Origin: Sulfurimonas sp.
GTDB taxonomy: Bacteria; Campylobacterota; Campylobacteria; Campylobacterales; Sulfurimonadaceae
Reading direction: 5' to 3'
Length of the DNA stretch: 43,847 nt
Assembly (NCBI GenBank): GCA_026988315.1
Contig: JALSLJ010000079.1
Span: 1-43,847, forward strand
The notes below the pieces were generated by a model. It searched no databases. It was not told the origin of the DNA and worked only from the letters and a program-made list of their open reading frames with translations. Numbering within the stretch: position 1 is the stretch's first letter; the number at the start of each line of letters is the position of its first letter. Below are positions 8,099 through 18,357 of this stretch, piece after piece. The position numbers were made by a program, and so were the translations under genes.

Positions 8099-10165
8099 TT
8101 ATAATTTAGAAAATTTATTCTTCTGCACATCATCTAAAATTGATGATGACATCTCTTTGACTTCACTCGCTACAATACTCACTTCATTCGTAGTTTGTGC
8201 ATCTAATTTAGTGCTTTGATCTATCTTTGATATTACTATGTTAACTTCCGATACAGCTTTACTTTGTTGATCAATACTAGCACCTATATCGGAGATTGAC
8301 TGTGTTAATATATTTATATTTGTATTGATTTCAGCTAGTGATTTTTGTGTACGCTCTGCTAATTTTCTTACCTCATCAGCAACCACAGCAAATCCGCGTC
8401 CATGTTCACCAGCGCGTGCCGCTTCTATAGCTGCATTTAGTGCTAGTAAGTTAGTTTGATCAGCAATATCACTAATAATTTCCACTACATGTTTAATATC
8501 ATCTGATTGTGCTACAACCTCTTGAGATCTTTGGGATGTATCTTCAATAGAGTGTGTAATTTGTTCCATTGAAGTTGCCGTTTTTTCCAATCTTGCAGAT
8601 TGTTCCAATGTCGATGCACTTAAAGATTTCATTTTTCCTTGCAGGAACTCTGATTTTATTAAAAGCTCATTTGAACTCTCACAAGAGTTATTGAGCATCT
8701 CTGTTATAGCAGAACCAAGCCTATTTATATTATTTACAATATCTTTTGTCTCTCCATCTATTTTGTTATCTAAATCAATTTTATTGATGTAGTTATATTT
8801 GGTATATTCGTTAAGAACAGATAAAATATCACTCATAATAGATGATTGGGTATCCAACATTTTGTTTATTGTAGTTACCAATGTCTGAATTTGCGGATTT
8901 GATGCCTTAGAATGAACTCGGCAATTAAAATATCCTTGTTCCATTTTGTTGAGTGTTAAAATCGCTTCCCCAACACACAACATATCATTTTCAATCTCAT
9001 CATTGATTTTATCTATATTTTTATTGATCATCTGAGCCACAATTGCCATCTCATCTCTGCCCGATAAGTCAATCTTCTCAATTAGATTATGTTGACGATT
9101 TAAAAACTCTAAAAACTGTTTCACCCCATCGTTTATCTTAGAAACTGAGCCAGAGATATCTCTCGTTATAAAAAATGATAATACTAATGTTATCAGTATA
9201 ACAATAATACTAATAACTATATACAAGATAAGACTTGTTTGCTCACTTATATATTTTGAGTGAGCATTCTCAATCAACCTTTTACTAATATAATCATCAA
9301 CTTCTTTAAGTAGATCTATTTTTTTACTAATTGCATCAAACCAATGGGAAGCATCCACACTAAATCGATCTAATTCTTTTGAAGCAAAAAGGATACTCCT
9401 CATTTGATCAACATCTTCTACAACTTTACTGTTCATAGTATTTTCTTTAAAGAGTACAATATTTTTTGAAGCTAATGTATCAAAACTATCCATATAAGAA
9501 TTTTGTTCAGATATTAGTGATTCCAACTTTGATTGCGCCCCTTTTGCAAATTTACCATTTGTAAATGTTGCACTTCCTATTGCTCTTTCTATCCCTGCAC
9601 GCTCTTTTGATTGTAAAAAGTTGTAATACGCAAGAGTGTTATATGTTAATTCTGAATCAACAGCTAAGTGAGATGTTTTAGCTATAAAGTTTAAAAAGCC
9701 CTTATTCATTAGCGTATAGTAAGCAATGGCATTTTTTGAATTGATACTCAAAGCTCTAACTTGAGAACGAATACTTTTTATCTTTTTTAACTCAATCATA
9801 GCGCTGTTCAATGATTGTAAAATATCTCCATTGAGTAGTTTTTTTAGATCTGATTTTTTCATAAAATCTTCAAGTTCTAAAGAGAACTTATCAGTATTTT
9901 TATATTGTTGTGAGAGTTTTTGTATAAATTTTTCACCCTTAGAACTTATATACCCTACTGTATAACCACGCTCTTTTTGTGTTTCATGTAGTAGCTTTGA
10001 TAGGATCACATCTAGTTTCACAACTGTATCAAAAGTTTTATACTCTTTACTTTTAACACTATGCCCTTGTATAGTAATAAGAGCAATGATTACAACACTT
10101 ATAATTGGAACTATAACATTGAGCAAAAGCTTGTTTTTAATTGTAATATTTTGCAACAAGTTCAT
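8099..10165 (-). CDS. Methyl-accepting chemotaxis receptor with NIT sensor domain (CetA-like partner)
   Basis: This 688-residue transmembrane receptor sends signals to CheA through CheW. Residues about 14-32 form the first membrane helix. Residues about 50-300 form an all-helical periplasmic NIT domain ([17 protein letters not shown], and a second [17 protein letters not shown] pattern), the fold linked to nitrate/nitrite sensing. Residues 311-333 are the second membrane helix, followed by a HAMP-type linker and a coiled coil. Residues about 555-612 are the conserved signalling hairpin with [34 protein letters not shown]. There is no CheR-binding pentapeptide at the C-terminus. It starts one base after the stop of the PAS gene upstream, so the two are co-translated. 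The pair resembles the split energy-taxis receptor CetA/CetB, but CetA has no NIT domain as far as I recall. Confidence 0.9.
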   Translation of the reverse strand: MNLLQNITIKNKLLLNVIVPIISVVIIALITIQGHSVKSKEYKTFDTVVKLDVILSKLLHETQKERGYTVGYISSKGEKFIQKLSQQYKNTDKFSLELEDFMKKSDLKKLLNGDILQSLNSAMIELKKIKSIRSQVRALSINSKNAIAYYTLMNKGFLNFIAKTSHLAVDSELTYNTLAYYNFLQSKERAGIERAIGSATFTNGKFAKGAQSKLESLISEQNSYMDSFDTLASKNIVLFKENTMNSKVVEDVDQMRSILFASKELDRFSVDASHWFDAISKKIDLLKEVDDYISKRLIENAHSKYISEQTSLILYIVISIIVILITLVLSFFITRDISGSVSKINDGVKQFLEFLNRQHNLIEKIDLSGRDEMAIVAQMINKNIDKINDEIENDMLCVGEAILTLNKMEQGYFNCRVHSKASNPQIQTLVTTINKMLDTQSSIMSDILSVLNEYTKYNYINKIDLDNKIDGETKDIVNNINRLGSAITEMLNNSCESSNELLIKSEFLQGKMKSLSASTLEQSARLEKTATSMEQITHSIEDTSQRSQEVVAQSDDIKHVVEIISDIADQTNLLALNAAIEAARAGEHGRGFAVVADEVRKLAERTQKSLAEINTNINILTQSISDIGASIDQQSKAVSEVNIVISKIDQSTKLDAQTTNEVSIVASEVKEMSSSILDDVQKNKFSKL

Positions 10166-10166
10166 T

Positions 10167-10571
10167 TTATTCCTTCTGCGCTTTCATCTCTGTATAAAGA
10201 GCTGTATATTTTTCCGCTTCTTTTTCGGATACTTTTCTTCTGCAAGAGATATAACCTTTTGTTCCATCACAAGACATAAATGGATATACAGTTGCAAAAA
10301 CCCAATAAAACTTCCCTTGCTTTGTTTTATTTTTAACAAACCCTCTCCATATATTGCCACTCTTTACTGTATCCCACAGATCTTTAAATGCTGCCCTTGG
10401 CATATCTTCATGCCTTACTATATTGTGAGGTTTACCAACCAAGGCTTCTATAGTGTATCCTGCATATCTGCAAAATTCATCATTAGCAAAGCGAATTATC
10501 CCTTTTTCATCTGTTTCTGATACTAAAAAAGCTGTATCTTCTAAGAGTACTTCTTTATTTAATATATCCAT
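10167..10571 (-). CDS. Aer-type PAS domain protein (CetB-like)
   Basis: This 134-residue soluble protein is a single PAS domain. The motifs [55 protein letters not shown] and the [10 protein letters not shown] strand match the FAD-binding PAS of Aer and CetB, redox sensors for energy taxis. A short charged helix closes the protein. It has no membrane segment or output domain, and its partner is probably the receptor encoded one base downstream. AAGG lies upstream of the ATG. Flavin binding is inferred from family likeness. Confidence 0.85.
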   Translation of the reverse strand: MDILNKEVLLEDTAFLVSETDEKGIIRFANDEFCRYAGYTIEALVGKPHNIVRHEDMPRAAFKDLWDTVKSGNIWRGFVKNKTKQGKFYWVFATVYPFMSCDGTKGYISCRRKVSEKEAEKYTALYTEMKAQKE

Positions 10572-10658
10572 AAATGGCCTTAATGTTAAAAATCTTTATG
10601 TATTGAAATTCCTCTAAATTATACAATAATAATATTTATATATGATGTAATCTGAAAT

Positions 10659-10690
10659 AAAGTTACAATTTTTATCTACTTAGTAACTTT
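10659..10690. promoter_or_regulatory. Inverted repeat in the gap between PAS gene and pflB
   Basis: AAAGTTAC (10659-10666) is mirrored by GTAACTTT (10683-10690) with a 16-base spacer. The position between two divergent genes (10571 and 10766) is where a regulator would bind, but a simple chance repeat in AT-rich DNA is possible. Nothing else of note is visible in this 194-base gap. Confidence 0.3.
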
Positions 10691-10765
10691 TATACTATTT
10701 AAAGTGACTTATGGTACCTTTTTTGCTTATTTATAAGCTACAAAACACTCGAACTAAGGTATATA

Positions 10766-13099
10766 ATGACAGAGCCTATTGAAGAGATAATCATTATAAA
10801 TGATAGTGAAGCAGCTAATTACGATACTTCTGATAAACAAGAAAAGCTATCTTTAGATAAAGGTGGTTCTAAAAACAAACTTGTCATCTTTGGTGCTATA
10901 GGGGTTGGACTACTCACAATAATTATTATAGTTATACTTTTATTATCTAGCTCTTCAAAAAAACTAGATGAAGTCTCTATCGATTTTATAGAAGAACAAC
11001 TCGATAAAAACACCACTAAAACTATAGAGCCGAGCAAACTAGAAAATATGATAGCAAAAGCAAACTACCTTTATTCAAGTGGTTCTAAAGATGAGGCTCT
11101 ATTTTTATATGAAAAAATTGCTCTCTACAGTGAAGCAATTTCTCACTATAACTTAGGTGTAGCACAACTAAAAGATGCTCAATACTCTCTAGCACTCAAC
11201 ACCTTTCAAAAAGCAATAATGAATGATGAAAAAAGATGTGTGAGTGCAATCAACGCAGCAGTTTGCTCCTTACATCTTAAAGATCAAGAGAGTTTTAAAT
11301 ACTATATTGATTTAGCACATGCTTATCTTTCCCATGAAATTAATTCACCTCTTTACTCTTACTATTATGCTCTTATTAGCTATTATAACAACAACTATAT
11401 TGAAGCTTTGAGCGCTTTGAAAAATGCAACATCCAATGAATATCCAAATGTTCAAAAGCATCTCAGCGCTAAAATAAATGCTTTATTTGGCAATAATTAT
11501 GATGCTATTGAAGTTATGGAAAAAAACTATATTGATGAGGATACTTTGAGCATAGGTTTACTATACGCCAATATAGGAGATCTTACTCTCGCTCAAAAGC
11601 ATTTACAAGATGCTATAACCAAAAATATTGAACCTCTAAAGGCAGGTGTTGCACTTGGACTTGTAAATCTCAAAGCTGGTAAAGTATCAACCGCAGCAAC
11701 ACAACTTAAAAATATTACAGATATGTTTCCAGAGGAAGTATATAAGCCATATCCTATAAAAGTAAAGCTCAAAAATTCCCTTTTTGATCCGCAAAAAGCC
11801 CAACATAGATATAGAGATACACACAACAATAGCAAATCGATTACATATCAAAAAATATTTTATTTCTCCCCTTACAAAATATTCAATGCCAACCAAACTA
11901 TCAGCTATATACGAAAAGGGAATGCTAATATATTTATAGATAATGTTGCAAGCGCCAAAAAATACCTGCAAAAAAGTGCCTCTGCATCCAATGTAAACCA
12001 AGGGATTACAAAAGCAATAAAACAAGCACTTTCATTTAAAATAAGGAAAGCTAATGAAGAGCTAAAGCGATTAATAACTATACAGCCAAAACACTCTATC
12101 TTGCACTACAACCTAGCCCTTACCTATGCACAACTAGGTGACATGACAAATGCCTATAAACATTTTTTACGCTCCTATCATCTCGATGCTAAAAACTATC
12201 TCTCAGGCATATACGCAATTATGGCAAGTCAAATTATTTCCAAAGATACTATAAAACTAAAATCAATCATAAAAGACTCTCTCCAACTAGAAGAGGAAAG
12301 TGAAGATATAAATCTATATAAAACATTGCTACACCTCAGTGAAGATAACTTTTTAGCTACTGTTGAGTGGCTAGATTATGATTATAAACAAAGACCACTA
12401 TACCTTGCATTAGACACCATCATTGCGCTCAGACTTAACAAGATAGATATAGCTAAAAAATCTTCCCAAAAGCTTACTATCCTTCTTCCAAATGATATAT
12501 TGTCACACCTTATGTATATAGATACTATTTACGATAATTTAAAAACAGACGAGTATGCTACTAAGGTTGCTAGCTATCTCAATAATCAAGATTTTAATTT
12601 TAATGATTTATACTTTGGTCCATATGTTACTAGGTATCTTTATATTCAGCAAAATCTTATTACGGGAAGGTTATATTTTTTAAGAGAACAACTTAGGGAA
12701 GTTTTAGAAACAACAACAGAAGATACGCATGAACTCACAAGTTCACTAGCTCTGGCATCTCTATATGATAAAGCTTTCGAAGAATCATACACACTATATA
12801 ACCAACTAGTTGATGAGTTGAAGGTAAGAGATGCACATACTCTGTTTTTAGCTGCAGTGGCATCTACAGCAGCTTCTCATCATGAAAATGCGATAGCCTT
12901 ACTAGAGCTATCTAAAATGAAAGATAGTGACTTTTTAGAGAGTAGATATGCTTTAGGTTTACTCTATCTCGAAGTTATGAACAACAAGGGTGCTGCTATT
13001 CAATTTGGAAAGATTAAAGGCAGTGGGTTTAACTCTGAGTTTTTCGATTTTGAGATAGATATAGACAAACTCACATTTGAAAAACAAAATCCAGAGTGA
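10766..13099 (+). CDS. pflB: PflB-like TPR membrane protein, flagellar motor scaffold
   Basis: The 777-residue protein has a short acidic cytoplasmic N-terminus (1-37), one membrane helix (about 38-60) and a large periplasmic part made of TPR helices. Clear repeats include NYLYSSGSKDEALFLYEKIA, YNLGVAQLKDAQYSLALNTF and HYNLALTYAQLGDMTNAYKH. This is the layout of PflB of C. jejuni, which with PflA builds the periplasmic disk and spoke structure that holds extra stator units around the flagellar motor. Supporting context is the PflA homologue at 19338-21695 and the nearness of serS, which as I recall is beside pflB in C. jejuni. The match is on architecture and context rather than sequence comparison. 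It is monocistronic, convergent with the Psd-like gene 16 bases downstream. Confidence 0.75.
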   Translation: MTEPIEEIIIINDSEAANYDTSDKQEKLSLDKGGSKNKLVIFGAIGVGLLTIIIIVILLLSSSSKKLDEVSIDFIEEQLDKNTTKTIEPSKLENMIAKANYLYSSGSKDEALFLYEKIALYSEAISHYNLGVAQLKDAQYSLALNTFQKAIMNDEKRCVSAINAAVCSLHLKDQESFKYYIDLAHAYLSHEINSPLYSYYYALISYYNNNYIEALSALKNATSNEYPNVQKHLSAKINALFGNNYDAIEVMEKNYIDEDTLSIGLLYANIGDLTLAQKHLQDAITKNIEPLKAGVALGLVNLKAGKVSTAATQLKNITDMFPEEVYKPYPIKVKLKNSLFDPQKAQHRYRDTHNNSKSITYQKIFYFSPYKIFNANQTISYIRKGNANIFIDNVASAKKYLQKSASASNVNQGITKAIKQALSFKIRKANEELKRLITIQPKHSILHYNLALTYAQLGDMTNAYKHFLRSYHLDAKNYLSGIYAIMASQIISKDTIKLKSIIKDSLQLEEESEDINLYKTLLHLSEDNFLATVEWLDYDYKQRPLYLALDTIIALRLNKIDIAKKSSQKLTILLPNDILSHLMYIDTIYDNLKTDEYATKVASYLNNQDFNFNDLYFGPYVTRYLYIQQNLITGRLYFLREQLREVLETTTEDTHELTSSLALASLYDKAFEESYTLYNQLVDELKVRDAHTLFLAAVASTAASHHENAIALLELSKMKDSDFLESRYALGLLYLEVMNNKGAAIQFGKIKGSGFNSEFFDFEIDIDKLTFEKQNPE

Positions 13100-13115
13100 T
13101 CTATGTGGATATTGT

Positions 13116-13760
13116 TTAAGAGAAGTAGCCTAGCAATGACTCTGAAGCTTTTATTTGGTTGCCTACATTGATATTGAGTCTAAAGTTTTGTGGCAAATAA
13201 ATTGTTGTGATGCCATGTAGCATTACCCCATATCTAGCGCCTTGTTGAAATTTCTGTTGCTTTAAAATATCTATTTTAATTCCATCAAAACTTTGTTGTA
13301 GCATATGAGATATTTTTAAGCTATTTTTGCTTTCATCCTCAAAAGTTATCTCTAAATTTTCATTCAACTTTTTGCTAAGCTTGTTAAATCTGGAGATTCT
13401 TGTTCCATGAGTTAAAGTAAACTCTTTTATCTTTGATGTAAAGGGGACTCTTAAAACAGATACATCCGTATATGTGGTATTTATCTCAATCTTGTAAGCA
13501 TATTCACTCTCTTTAAGCTCCTCTATGGAGAGAACAACTCCATCCACAGGGGAAACAACACTTTTCTCTTGATATATTGGAACTAAACGCTCAGGATTTC
13601 TATAAACAAAAAGGAAAAAGAGTGTCGCTAAAAAAACCATAAAAGCTAAAAATTCTAAATCAAGTATAGTAAATAAAAAAAACACTAAAACTGCTGATAA
13701 AACGAAACTCCAGCCCTCTTTAGCAACTGGCAATAGATTATTTCTCATCATCCTGCTCAC
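13116..13760 (-). CDS. Phosphatidylserine decarboxylase-like membrane protein lacking the cleavage serine
   Basis: This 214-residue protein has two hydrophobic segments near the N-terminus (about 15-52), then NPERLVP and VVSPVDGVV, the signature of the short Psd/archaetidylserine decarboxylase family, and near the C-terminus GVMLHGITTIYLP. In active enzymes the corresponding place is a Gly-Ser pair where self-cleavage creates the pyruvoyl cofactor. Here the codon after Gly is ATC (Ile), so that cofactor cannot form in the usual way. The protein is therefore probably a non-catalytic relative. It overlaps the end of ftsH by 23 bases. The frame opens at GTG 13760, with ATG at 13751 and 13748 as alternatives. 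As I recall, C. jejuni has a similar gene beside ftsH and pssA. Confidence 0.75.
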   Translation of the reverse strand: MSRMMRNNLLPVAKEGWSFVLSAVLVFFLFTILDLEFLAFMVFLATLFFLFVYRNPERLVPIYQEKSVVSPVDGVVLSIEELKESEYAYKIEINTTYTDVSVLRVPFTSKIKEFTLTHGTRISRFNKLSKKLNENLEITFEDESKNSLKISHMLQQSFDGIKIDILKQQKFQQGARYGVMLHGITTIYLPQNFRLNINVGNQIKASESLLGYFS

Positions 13761-15741
13761 TATCTTTATTTTCTAATTTTGGTATATTTTTTTTATCTAC
13801 CATTTTGGCATCTTGTTTGAGTTCCTCTTCAATTGCATCAGATACATCTGATACTTTAGATTCCATATTGTTCTCTTTTTCAAAATTTATAATTATATCT
13901 CTAACCTCTTCACCTGTAATATTTTCTTTTTTATAAAGCAAGGCAACCATATCTTCAATAGCATCACTATACTCTTCTAAGCGTGCAACAACTGTATCAT
14001 AACGCTCAGATAATGAGGACTTGATAAACTCATCCATATTCTCTGCCATCTTGTCACTATACTCACGAGAAGTTTGCTGTCCGCCACCTAAGAATGATTG
14101 TCTGCTTTTCTCTAAAACCATAAGTCCAGCTACATCACTCATACCGTATGTTTGCACCATCGATTTGATAATATCTGTAGCACGCTCAAGATCATTTCCT
14201 GCACCAGTAGAGATTTCACCAATAAACACTTGCTCTGCTGCGCGTCCACCAAGAAGTACATCCACTTCAGCCCACAACTCATGCTTCTGCATCATGAATT
14301 TATCTTCTTCTGGCTTATTAAGTGTATAACCTAGAGCTGCTAAACCACGAGGAACAATAGAAACCTTAGAAACTTTCTTAGCCCCTTCCGTTGTCTCAGC
14401 TAAAAGAGCATGACCACTCTCATGGTACGCAACAATTTTTTTCTCTTTAGGATTTATACGGCGAGATTTTTTAGCAAGTCCTGCGATAGCTCTCTCAACT
14501 GATTCAAAAAGATCAGTCTGTTTAACAGTTTTTTGAGTTTTTCTACCTGCTAAAAGGGCTGCTTCATTAATGATATTTGCTAAATCTGCACCAGCCAATC
14601 CAGCTGTTAACCTAGCTATCTCTTCTATCTCCACATCTTTATCCATTTTTACACTTTTCATATGCACTTTTAGGATTTTTATACGACCTTCAAAATCAGG
14701 CTTATCTACTAACACTTGTCTATCAAAACGACCAGGACGAAGAAGTGCGGCATCTAAAACTTCTGGTCTATTGGTCGCTGCTAAAATAATTACAGGAGTG
14801 TCCGTTCCAAAACCATCCATCTCAGCTAGAAGCTGATTTAGAGTTTGTTCCCTTTCATCATTACCACCCATCATTCCACCAGCAGCACGACTTTTTCCAA
14901 TAGCATCTATCTCATCTATAAAAATAATACTCGGCGCATCTTTTTTAGCTTGTTCAAACAAATCACGAACACGAGCAGCACCGACACCAACAAACATCTC
15001 TATAAAACTAGAGCCACTCACTGAAAAGAATGGAACATCTGCTTCACCAGCCACAGCTTTTGCGAGAAGTGTTTTACCTGTACCAGGGCTTCCTACAAGA
15101 AGTACCCCTTTAGGAATTTTTGCTCCAATTTCAACATAACGAGCAGGATATTTTAGGAAGTCAACAATCTCTTGCACCTCCTCTTTTGCCTCTTCTACAC
15201 CAGCTACATCATCAAATTTTGTTTTTGGTTTTTCAGAACTAACCATTTTTTTAGAGTTACCCATACCAAGGATACCACCACCCATACTTTTTTGCATCCG
15301 TCCAGCAAAAAACATCCAAATAGCAATAATGATAAGAAAAGGAAATAACCAGCCAAACATCTCAACAAACCAGTTGCTTTCGTTAAATCCTGTATATTCA
15401 ATCCCCTGCTTGTCAAGCTCCTCTATAAGCTTTGTATCACCCCTTACAATTCTTGTTGTATAAACAGTTCTACCATCTGAAGAGACAGATTTAATATATG
15501 TTTGACCTATATCTACTTTTTGAATCCCTTTGCTTGCTATTAGACTTTTAAATTCTGAATAACTTACTTGTTTTATTTTTGTATTGGTTCCTGCAACATT
15601 ACTATTAAGATTCTGCCCATCACCTACTAGGACTTTAAATACCAATATAATTACAACTGAAAAAATTGCAAAAGTAACTAATGGGTTTTTATTAAAAAAG
15701 TTATTGTTATTATCGTTTTTCTTTGGTTCTTGATTTGCCAT
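13738..15741 (-). CDS. ftsH: ATP-dependent zinc metalloprotease FtsH
   Basis: This 667-residue membrane-anchored AAA+ protease degrades damaged or regulatory membrane and soluble proteins. There are two membrane helices (about 21-39 and 130-146) around a periplasmic domain, then the AAA module with Walker A GSPGTGKT (217-224), Walker B IIFIDE (272-277), the second region of homology with [10 protein letters not shown] and RPGRFDR, and the zinc site HESGH (440-444). The acidic, low-complexity C-terminal tail is typical. All catalytic residues are present. It lies 15 bases downstream of prmA and overlaps the Psd-like gene, so all three are probably co-transcribed with cheY. Confidence 0.97.
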   Translation of the reverse strand: MANQEPKKNDNNNNFFNKNPLVTFAIFSVVIILVFKVLVGDGQNLNSNVAGTNTKIKQVSYSEFKSLIASKGIQKVDIGQTYIKSVSSDGRTVYTTRIVRGDTKLIEELDKQGIEYTGFNESNWFVEMFGWLFPFLIIIAIWMFFAGRMQKSMGGGILGMGNSKKMVSSEKPKTKFDDVAGVEEAKEEVQEIVDFLKYPARYVEIGAKIPKGVLLVGSPGTGKTLLAKAVAGEADVPFFSVSGSSFIEMFVGVGAARVRDLFEQAKKDAPSIIFIDEIDAIGKSRAAGGMMGGNDEREQTLNQLLAEMDGFGTDTPVIILAATNRPEVLDAALLRPGRFDRQVLVDKPDFEGRIKILKVHMKSVKMDKDVEIEEIARLTAGLAGADLANIINEAALLAGRKTQKTVKQTDLFESVERAIAGLAKKSRRINPKEKKIVAYHESGHALLAETTEGAKKVSKVSIVPRGLAALGYTLNKPEEDKFMMQKHELWAEVDVLLGGRAAEQVFIGEISTGAGNDLERATDIIKSMVQTYGMSDVAGLMVLEKSRQSFLGGGQQTSREYSDKMAENMDEFIKSSLSERYDTVVARLEEYSDAIEDMVALLYKKENITGEEVRDIIINFEKENNMESKVSDVSDAIEEELKQDAKMVDKKNIPKLENKDSEQDDEK

Positions 15742-15756
15742 TCTATTCTCATTTTC

Positions 15757-16584
15757 CTATTTTTTATTTAAGACAAGTGTTACCCACTCATCCTCTATTA
15801 TTCTTTCGATAATTTCACAGTCTTTGTAAAAATTTAAAACTTTTTTTTCATATTTATCTAATATTCCAGAAAGCACTAAAACAGCATTTTCTTTTAGAGC
15901 GTTTTTTAAATCTTTTGCTATAAATGTTAAAACATCTGCGACTATGTTTGCTACGACGATATTATACTTTGTGTTTGTAACTGAACATGACCCTTCCCAA
16001 ATCTTTGAGAACGCAACACCATTCATTTTTGCATTCACTGTTGCATTTTGTACAGAAACAGGATCAGTGTCACAAGCATCTACAATTGCACCAAGCTTCA
16101 TAGCGCCAATACCAAGAATGCCACTACCACAGCCAACATCTATAAGTGTATCACCCTCTTTTACATATCTTGATATCGCTTTTAATGACGATGCAGTTGT
16201 TGGATGATGCCCAGTACCAAAGGCTAAAGCTGGATCTATCACAATATTTATCAAGTTCGGATTTTCTTCATCCCAAGTTGGATGGATGTAAAATTTTTCT
16301 ATCGTTACTGGCTGAATACTTTTTTGGTAAGATCCAACCCAATCACTATTTGTAAGTTTAGTCTGCTGAATGTCAAGTTCTATAACTTCACCTAAAGCTT
16401 TTTGTAGGGCTTCTTGAAATTGCTCTAATCCCCAAACTATAGTGTCTAGTTCATCTTCACTTCTTATAATGAAACCATCGTTAGTCTCTTCAAAACCAAC
16501 GGGAAGTGTATCACTTAAAAAATCAGCAAATAGCTCATGATGCGATGAAACTTTTACAACTAACTCAAAATAGTGCTCTTGCAT
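15757..16584 (-). CDS. prmA: Ribosomal protein L11 methyltransferase
   Basis: The 275-residue protein trimethylates ribosomal protein L11 using S-adenosylmethionine. The N-terminal substrate-recognition domain (about 1-110) leads into a Rossmann-fold methyltransferase with DVGCGSGILGIGA as motif I, the preceding AFGTGHHPTT characteristic of PrmA, CDTDPVSVQNA, and VVANIVADVL as the catalytic NxxA/P-type motif. The start codon overlaps the cheY stop by one base (TAATG), pointing to translational coupling. Confidence 0.93.
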   Translation of the reverse strand: MQEHYFELVVKVSSHHELFADFLSDTLPVGFEETNDGFIIRSEDELDTIVWGLEQFQEALQKALGEVIELDIQQTKLTNSDWVGSYQKSIQPVTIEKFYIHPTWDEENPNLINIVIDPALAFGTGHHPTTASSLKAISRYVKEGDTLIDVGCGSGILGIGAMKLGAIVDACDTDPVSVQNATVNAKMNGVAFSKIWEGSCSVTNTKYNIVVANIVADVLTFIAKDLKNALKENAVLVLSGILDKYEKKVLNFYKDCEIIERIIEDEWVTLVLNKK

Positions 16585-16958
16585 TACTCCGAAACGCCCA
16601 TTACAGCACCAAGCTTCTCTTTGAGAACTTGCGGAGTGAACGGTTTTACAATGTAGTTATTAACGCCTGCTTTGAGTGCAGTAATCACTTCCGCTTTACC
16701 ACCCTCAGTTGTCACCATAATAATTGGTAAATCTTTAAAACGCTCATCTGCACGCACTTTTTTAACAAGTTCAAGTCCATTCATCTCTGGCATATTCCAG
16801 TCAGTAATTAACATATCTACATTTGGGTTAGCATCAATAACATTCCAACCTTCAACGCCATCAGCACCCTCTAAAATATCTTTGTATCCTAAGCGAGCTA
16901 GAGTATTTTTTATAATACGACGCATTGTAGAACTATCATCAACAACAAGTAGTTTCAA
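16584..16958 (-). CDS. cheY: Chemotaxis response regulator CheY
   Basis: The 124-residue single receiver domain carries signals from CheA to the flagellar switch. It has the acidic pair DD near residues 7-8, the phosphorylation site in LITDWNMPEMNG (D53), the switch threonine in IMVTTEGG and the lysine in NYIVKPF. There is no output domain. The closeness to classical CheY (including the KLGAVMG-like tail) supports the name over other single-domain receivers. It has its own promoter, and prmA follows with a one-base overlap. It works with the receptors and motor proteins encoded elsewhere in the window. Confidence 0.93.
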   Translation of the reverse strand: MKLLVVDDSSTMRRIIKNTLARLGYKDILEGADGVEGWNVIDANPNVDMLITDWNMPEMNGLELVKKVRADERFKDLPIIMVTTEGGKAEVITALKAGVNNYIVKPFTPQVLKEKLGAVMGVSE

Positions 16959-16993
16959 GTGAAATCCTTTATATTTATATATTCCATTTAATT

Positions 16994-17022
16994 ATTATAC
17001 AATAATATCAAAAATATGTCAT
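16994..17022 (-). promoter_or_regulatory. Promoter for cheY-prmA-ftsH
   Basis: On the minus strand, ATGACA (17022-17017) is followed after 17 bases by TATAAT (16999-16994), a good fit to a housekeeping sigma-70 promoter, about 35 bases before the cheY start. An AAAGGA ribosome-binding site follows. This suggests cheY starts a separate transcript after hisA. Confidence 0.65.
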
Positions 17023-17030
17023 TTTTACTA

Positions 17031-17741
17031 TTAATCTAAGAGTTTAAACATTTTTACTAAGTCTAGTGTTCCCTCATAGTAAGCTTTCCCTATGATAACA
17101 CCGTCAACCTCTTTAGTAGCTATAAGCGTTTCAATATCGCTTTCATCTTTTACGCCACCACTAGCAATTGTGCTTATCCCACTAGCTCTTGCTATATCTA
17201 ATGTAAAATCAACATTCACACCTGCAAGCGTGCCATCTTTACCAACATCTGTACAAATAATTGCTGCTACACCAGCATCAGCAAACTCACGAGCTAAATC
17301 AGTCGCACGCATTGTGCTCACCTCTCCCCATCCCTCAACAGCCACAAAACCATCAATAGCATCAATCCCAACAGCAATAGGATACTTTGCTGCCATATCT
17401 CGTACAAACTGAGGATCTTTGACTGCTATAGAGCCAAGGATAATTCTATCTATCCCAATTTCTAGCATTTTTTGTATGGTTGCCTCATCACGAATGCCTC
17501 CACCTAACTCTAACTTAACATTACAATTCTGTCTAATTTTGATTATTTGTTCTAAATTTTTAGGCTCACCTGCAAAAGCACCATTAAGATCAACTAAATG
17601 AACCCACTCTGCTCCCATCTCTTCAAATTTTTTTACTAAGCTCCACGGCTCATCTGAATAAATTTTTGCACTATCCATCAAGCCTTTTGTAAGGCGAACT
17701 GCTTTTCCATCTTTTAAATCTATCGCTGGGTATAAAGTCAT
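17031..17741 (-). CDS. hisA: HisA, phosphoribosylformimino-AICAR-phosphate isomerase
   Basis: This 236-residue TIM-barrel enzyme catalyses the ProFAR isomerisation, the fourth step of histidine synthesis. It has the N-terminal [15 protein letters not shown], the catalytic aspartates in PAIDLKDG and [10 protein letters not shown], and phosphate-binding loops LGGGI and ASGGVKD on opposite barrel strands. It follows hisH with a 4-base gap, and HisH supplies ammonia to HisF, whose gene is not in the window. Confidence 0.96.
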   Translation of the reverse strand: MTLYPAIDLKDGKAVRLTKGLMDSAKIYSDEPWSLVKKFEEMGAEWVHLVDLNGAFAGEPKNLEQIIKIRQNCNVKLELGGGIRDEATIQKMLEIGIDRIILGSIAVKDPQFVRDMAAKYPIAVGIDAIDGFVAVEGWGEVSTMRATDLAREFADAGVAAIICTDVGKDGTLAGVNVDFTLDIARASGISTIASGGVKDESDIETLIATKEVDGVIIGKAYYEGTLDLVKMFKLLD

Positions 17742-17745
17742 TTTT

Positions 17746-18357
17746 TTACAATCCTATAAAATTTTCTAATATATGCAAGCCATTTTTATGACTCTTTTCT
17801 GGATGTGGCTGGATGCCCATAACATTATGATGAGCAACTGCTGATGTAAACTCATATCCATAATCTGTTTTCCCTATGATATCGCTCTTGTTTATACAAT
17901 TTACATGATATGTATGTACAAAATAGAGATAATGTTCCTCATCTAAATTCTCAAACAAAGGATGTGAGGTTGTAAACATCCTATTCCAGCCCATATGTGG
18001 AACCTTTAAAGGCTCACTAAACTTTCTTGCATCAAAGGGGGTAACACTCCCTTGAATAAGTCCTAAACCTTCATGAGTGCCAAACTCTTCACTCGTATCA
18101 AACAGTAGTTGCATCCCTAAACAGATACCAAGTATATATTTTCCACTATTTGCATATTCTTGTAAAGCTTCAATCATATTTCTCTCTCTTAAATGCTCCA
18201 TTGCATCACCAAATGCACCAACACCAGGCAGGATGAGCTTGTCGTAATCTTGAAATCTATCGGGGTCACTCTCAACAACAGTATCTGCTCCAAGTTTAGC
18301 AAATGCATTGCGTACACTTGCTAAATTCCCCATATTATAATCAACAATTCCTATCAT
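17746..18357 (-). CDS. hisH: HisH, glutamine amidotransferase subunit of imidazole glycerol phosphate synthase
   Basis: This 203-residue class I glutaminase supplies ammonia to HisF. It shows the start [18 protein letters not shown], the nucleophile in [12 protein letters not shown] (Cys about 79) and the His/Glu of the triad in QPHPEKS near the C-terminus. Also conserved are the oxyanion-strand [10 protein letters not shown] and VHTYHV. Its start overlaps the end of the PDC-domain gene by 4 bases (ATGA), so it is co-translated with that unrelated-looking membrane protein. Confidence 0.96.
   Translation of the reverse strand: MIGIVDYNMGNLASVRNAFAKLGADTVVESDPDRFQDYDKLILPGVGAFGDAMEHLRERNMIEALQEYANSGKYILGICLGMQLLFDTSEEFGTHEGLGLIQGSVTPFDARKFSEPLKVPHMGWNRMFTTSHPLFENLDEEHYLYFVHTYHVNCINKSDIIGKTDYGYEFTSAVAHHNVMGIQPHPEKSHKNGLHILENFIGL

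Noticed and set aside
7989-8219. 76-codon plus-strand frame after serS
   Set aside because: It runs into the receptor gene on the other strand, contains the hairpin at 8059-8085, and its product shows no family features.
10061-10520. Plus-strand frames over the PAS gene and receptor start
   Set aside because: They are antisense to two well-supported genes, and their products are Phe/Ile/Cys-rich noise.
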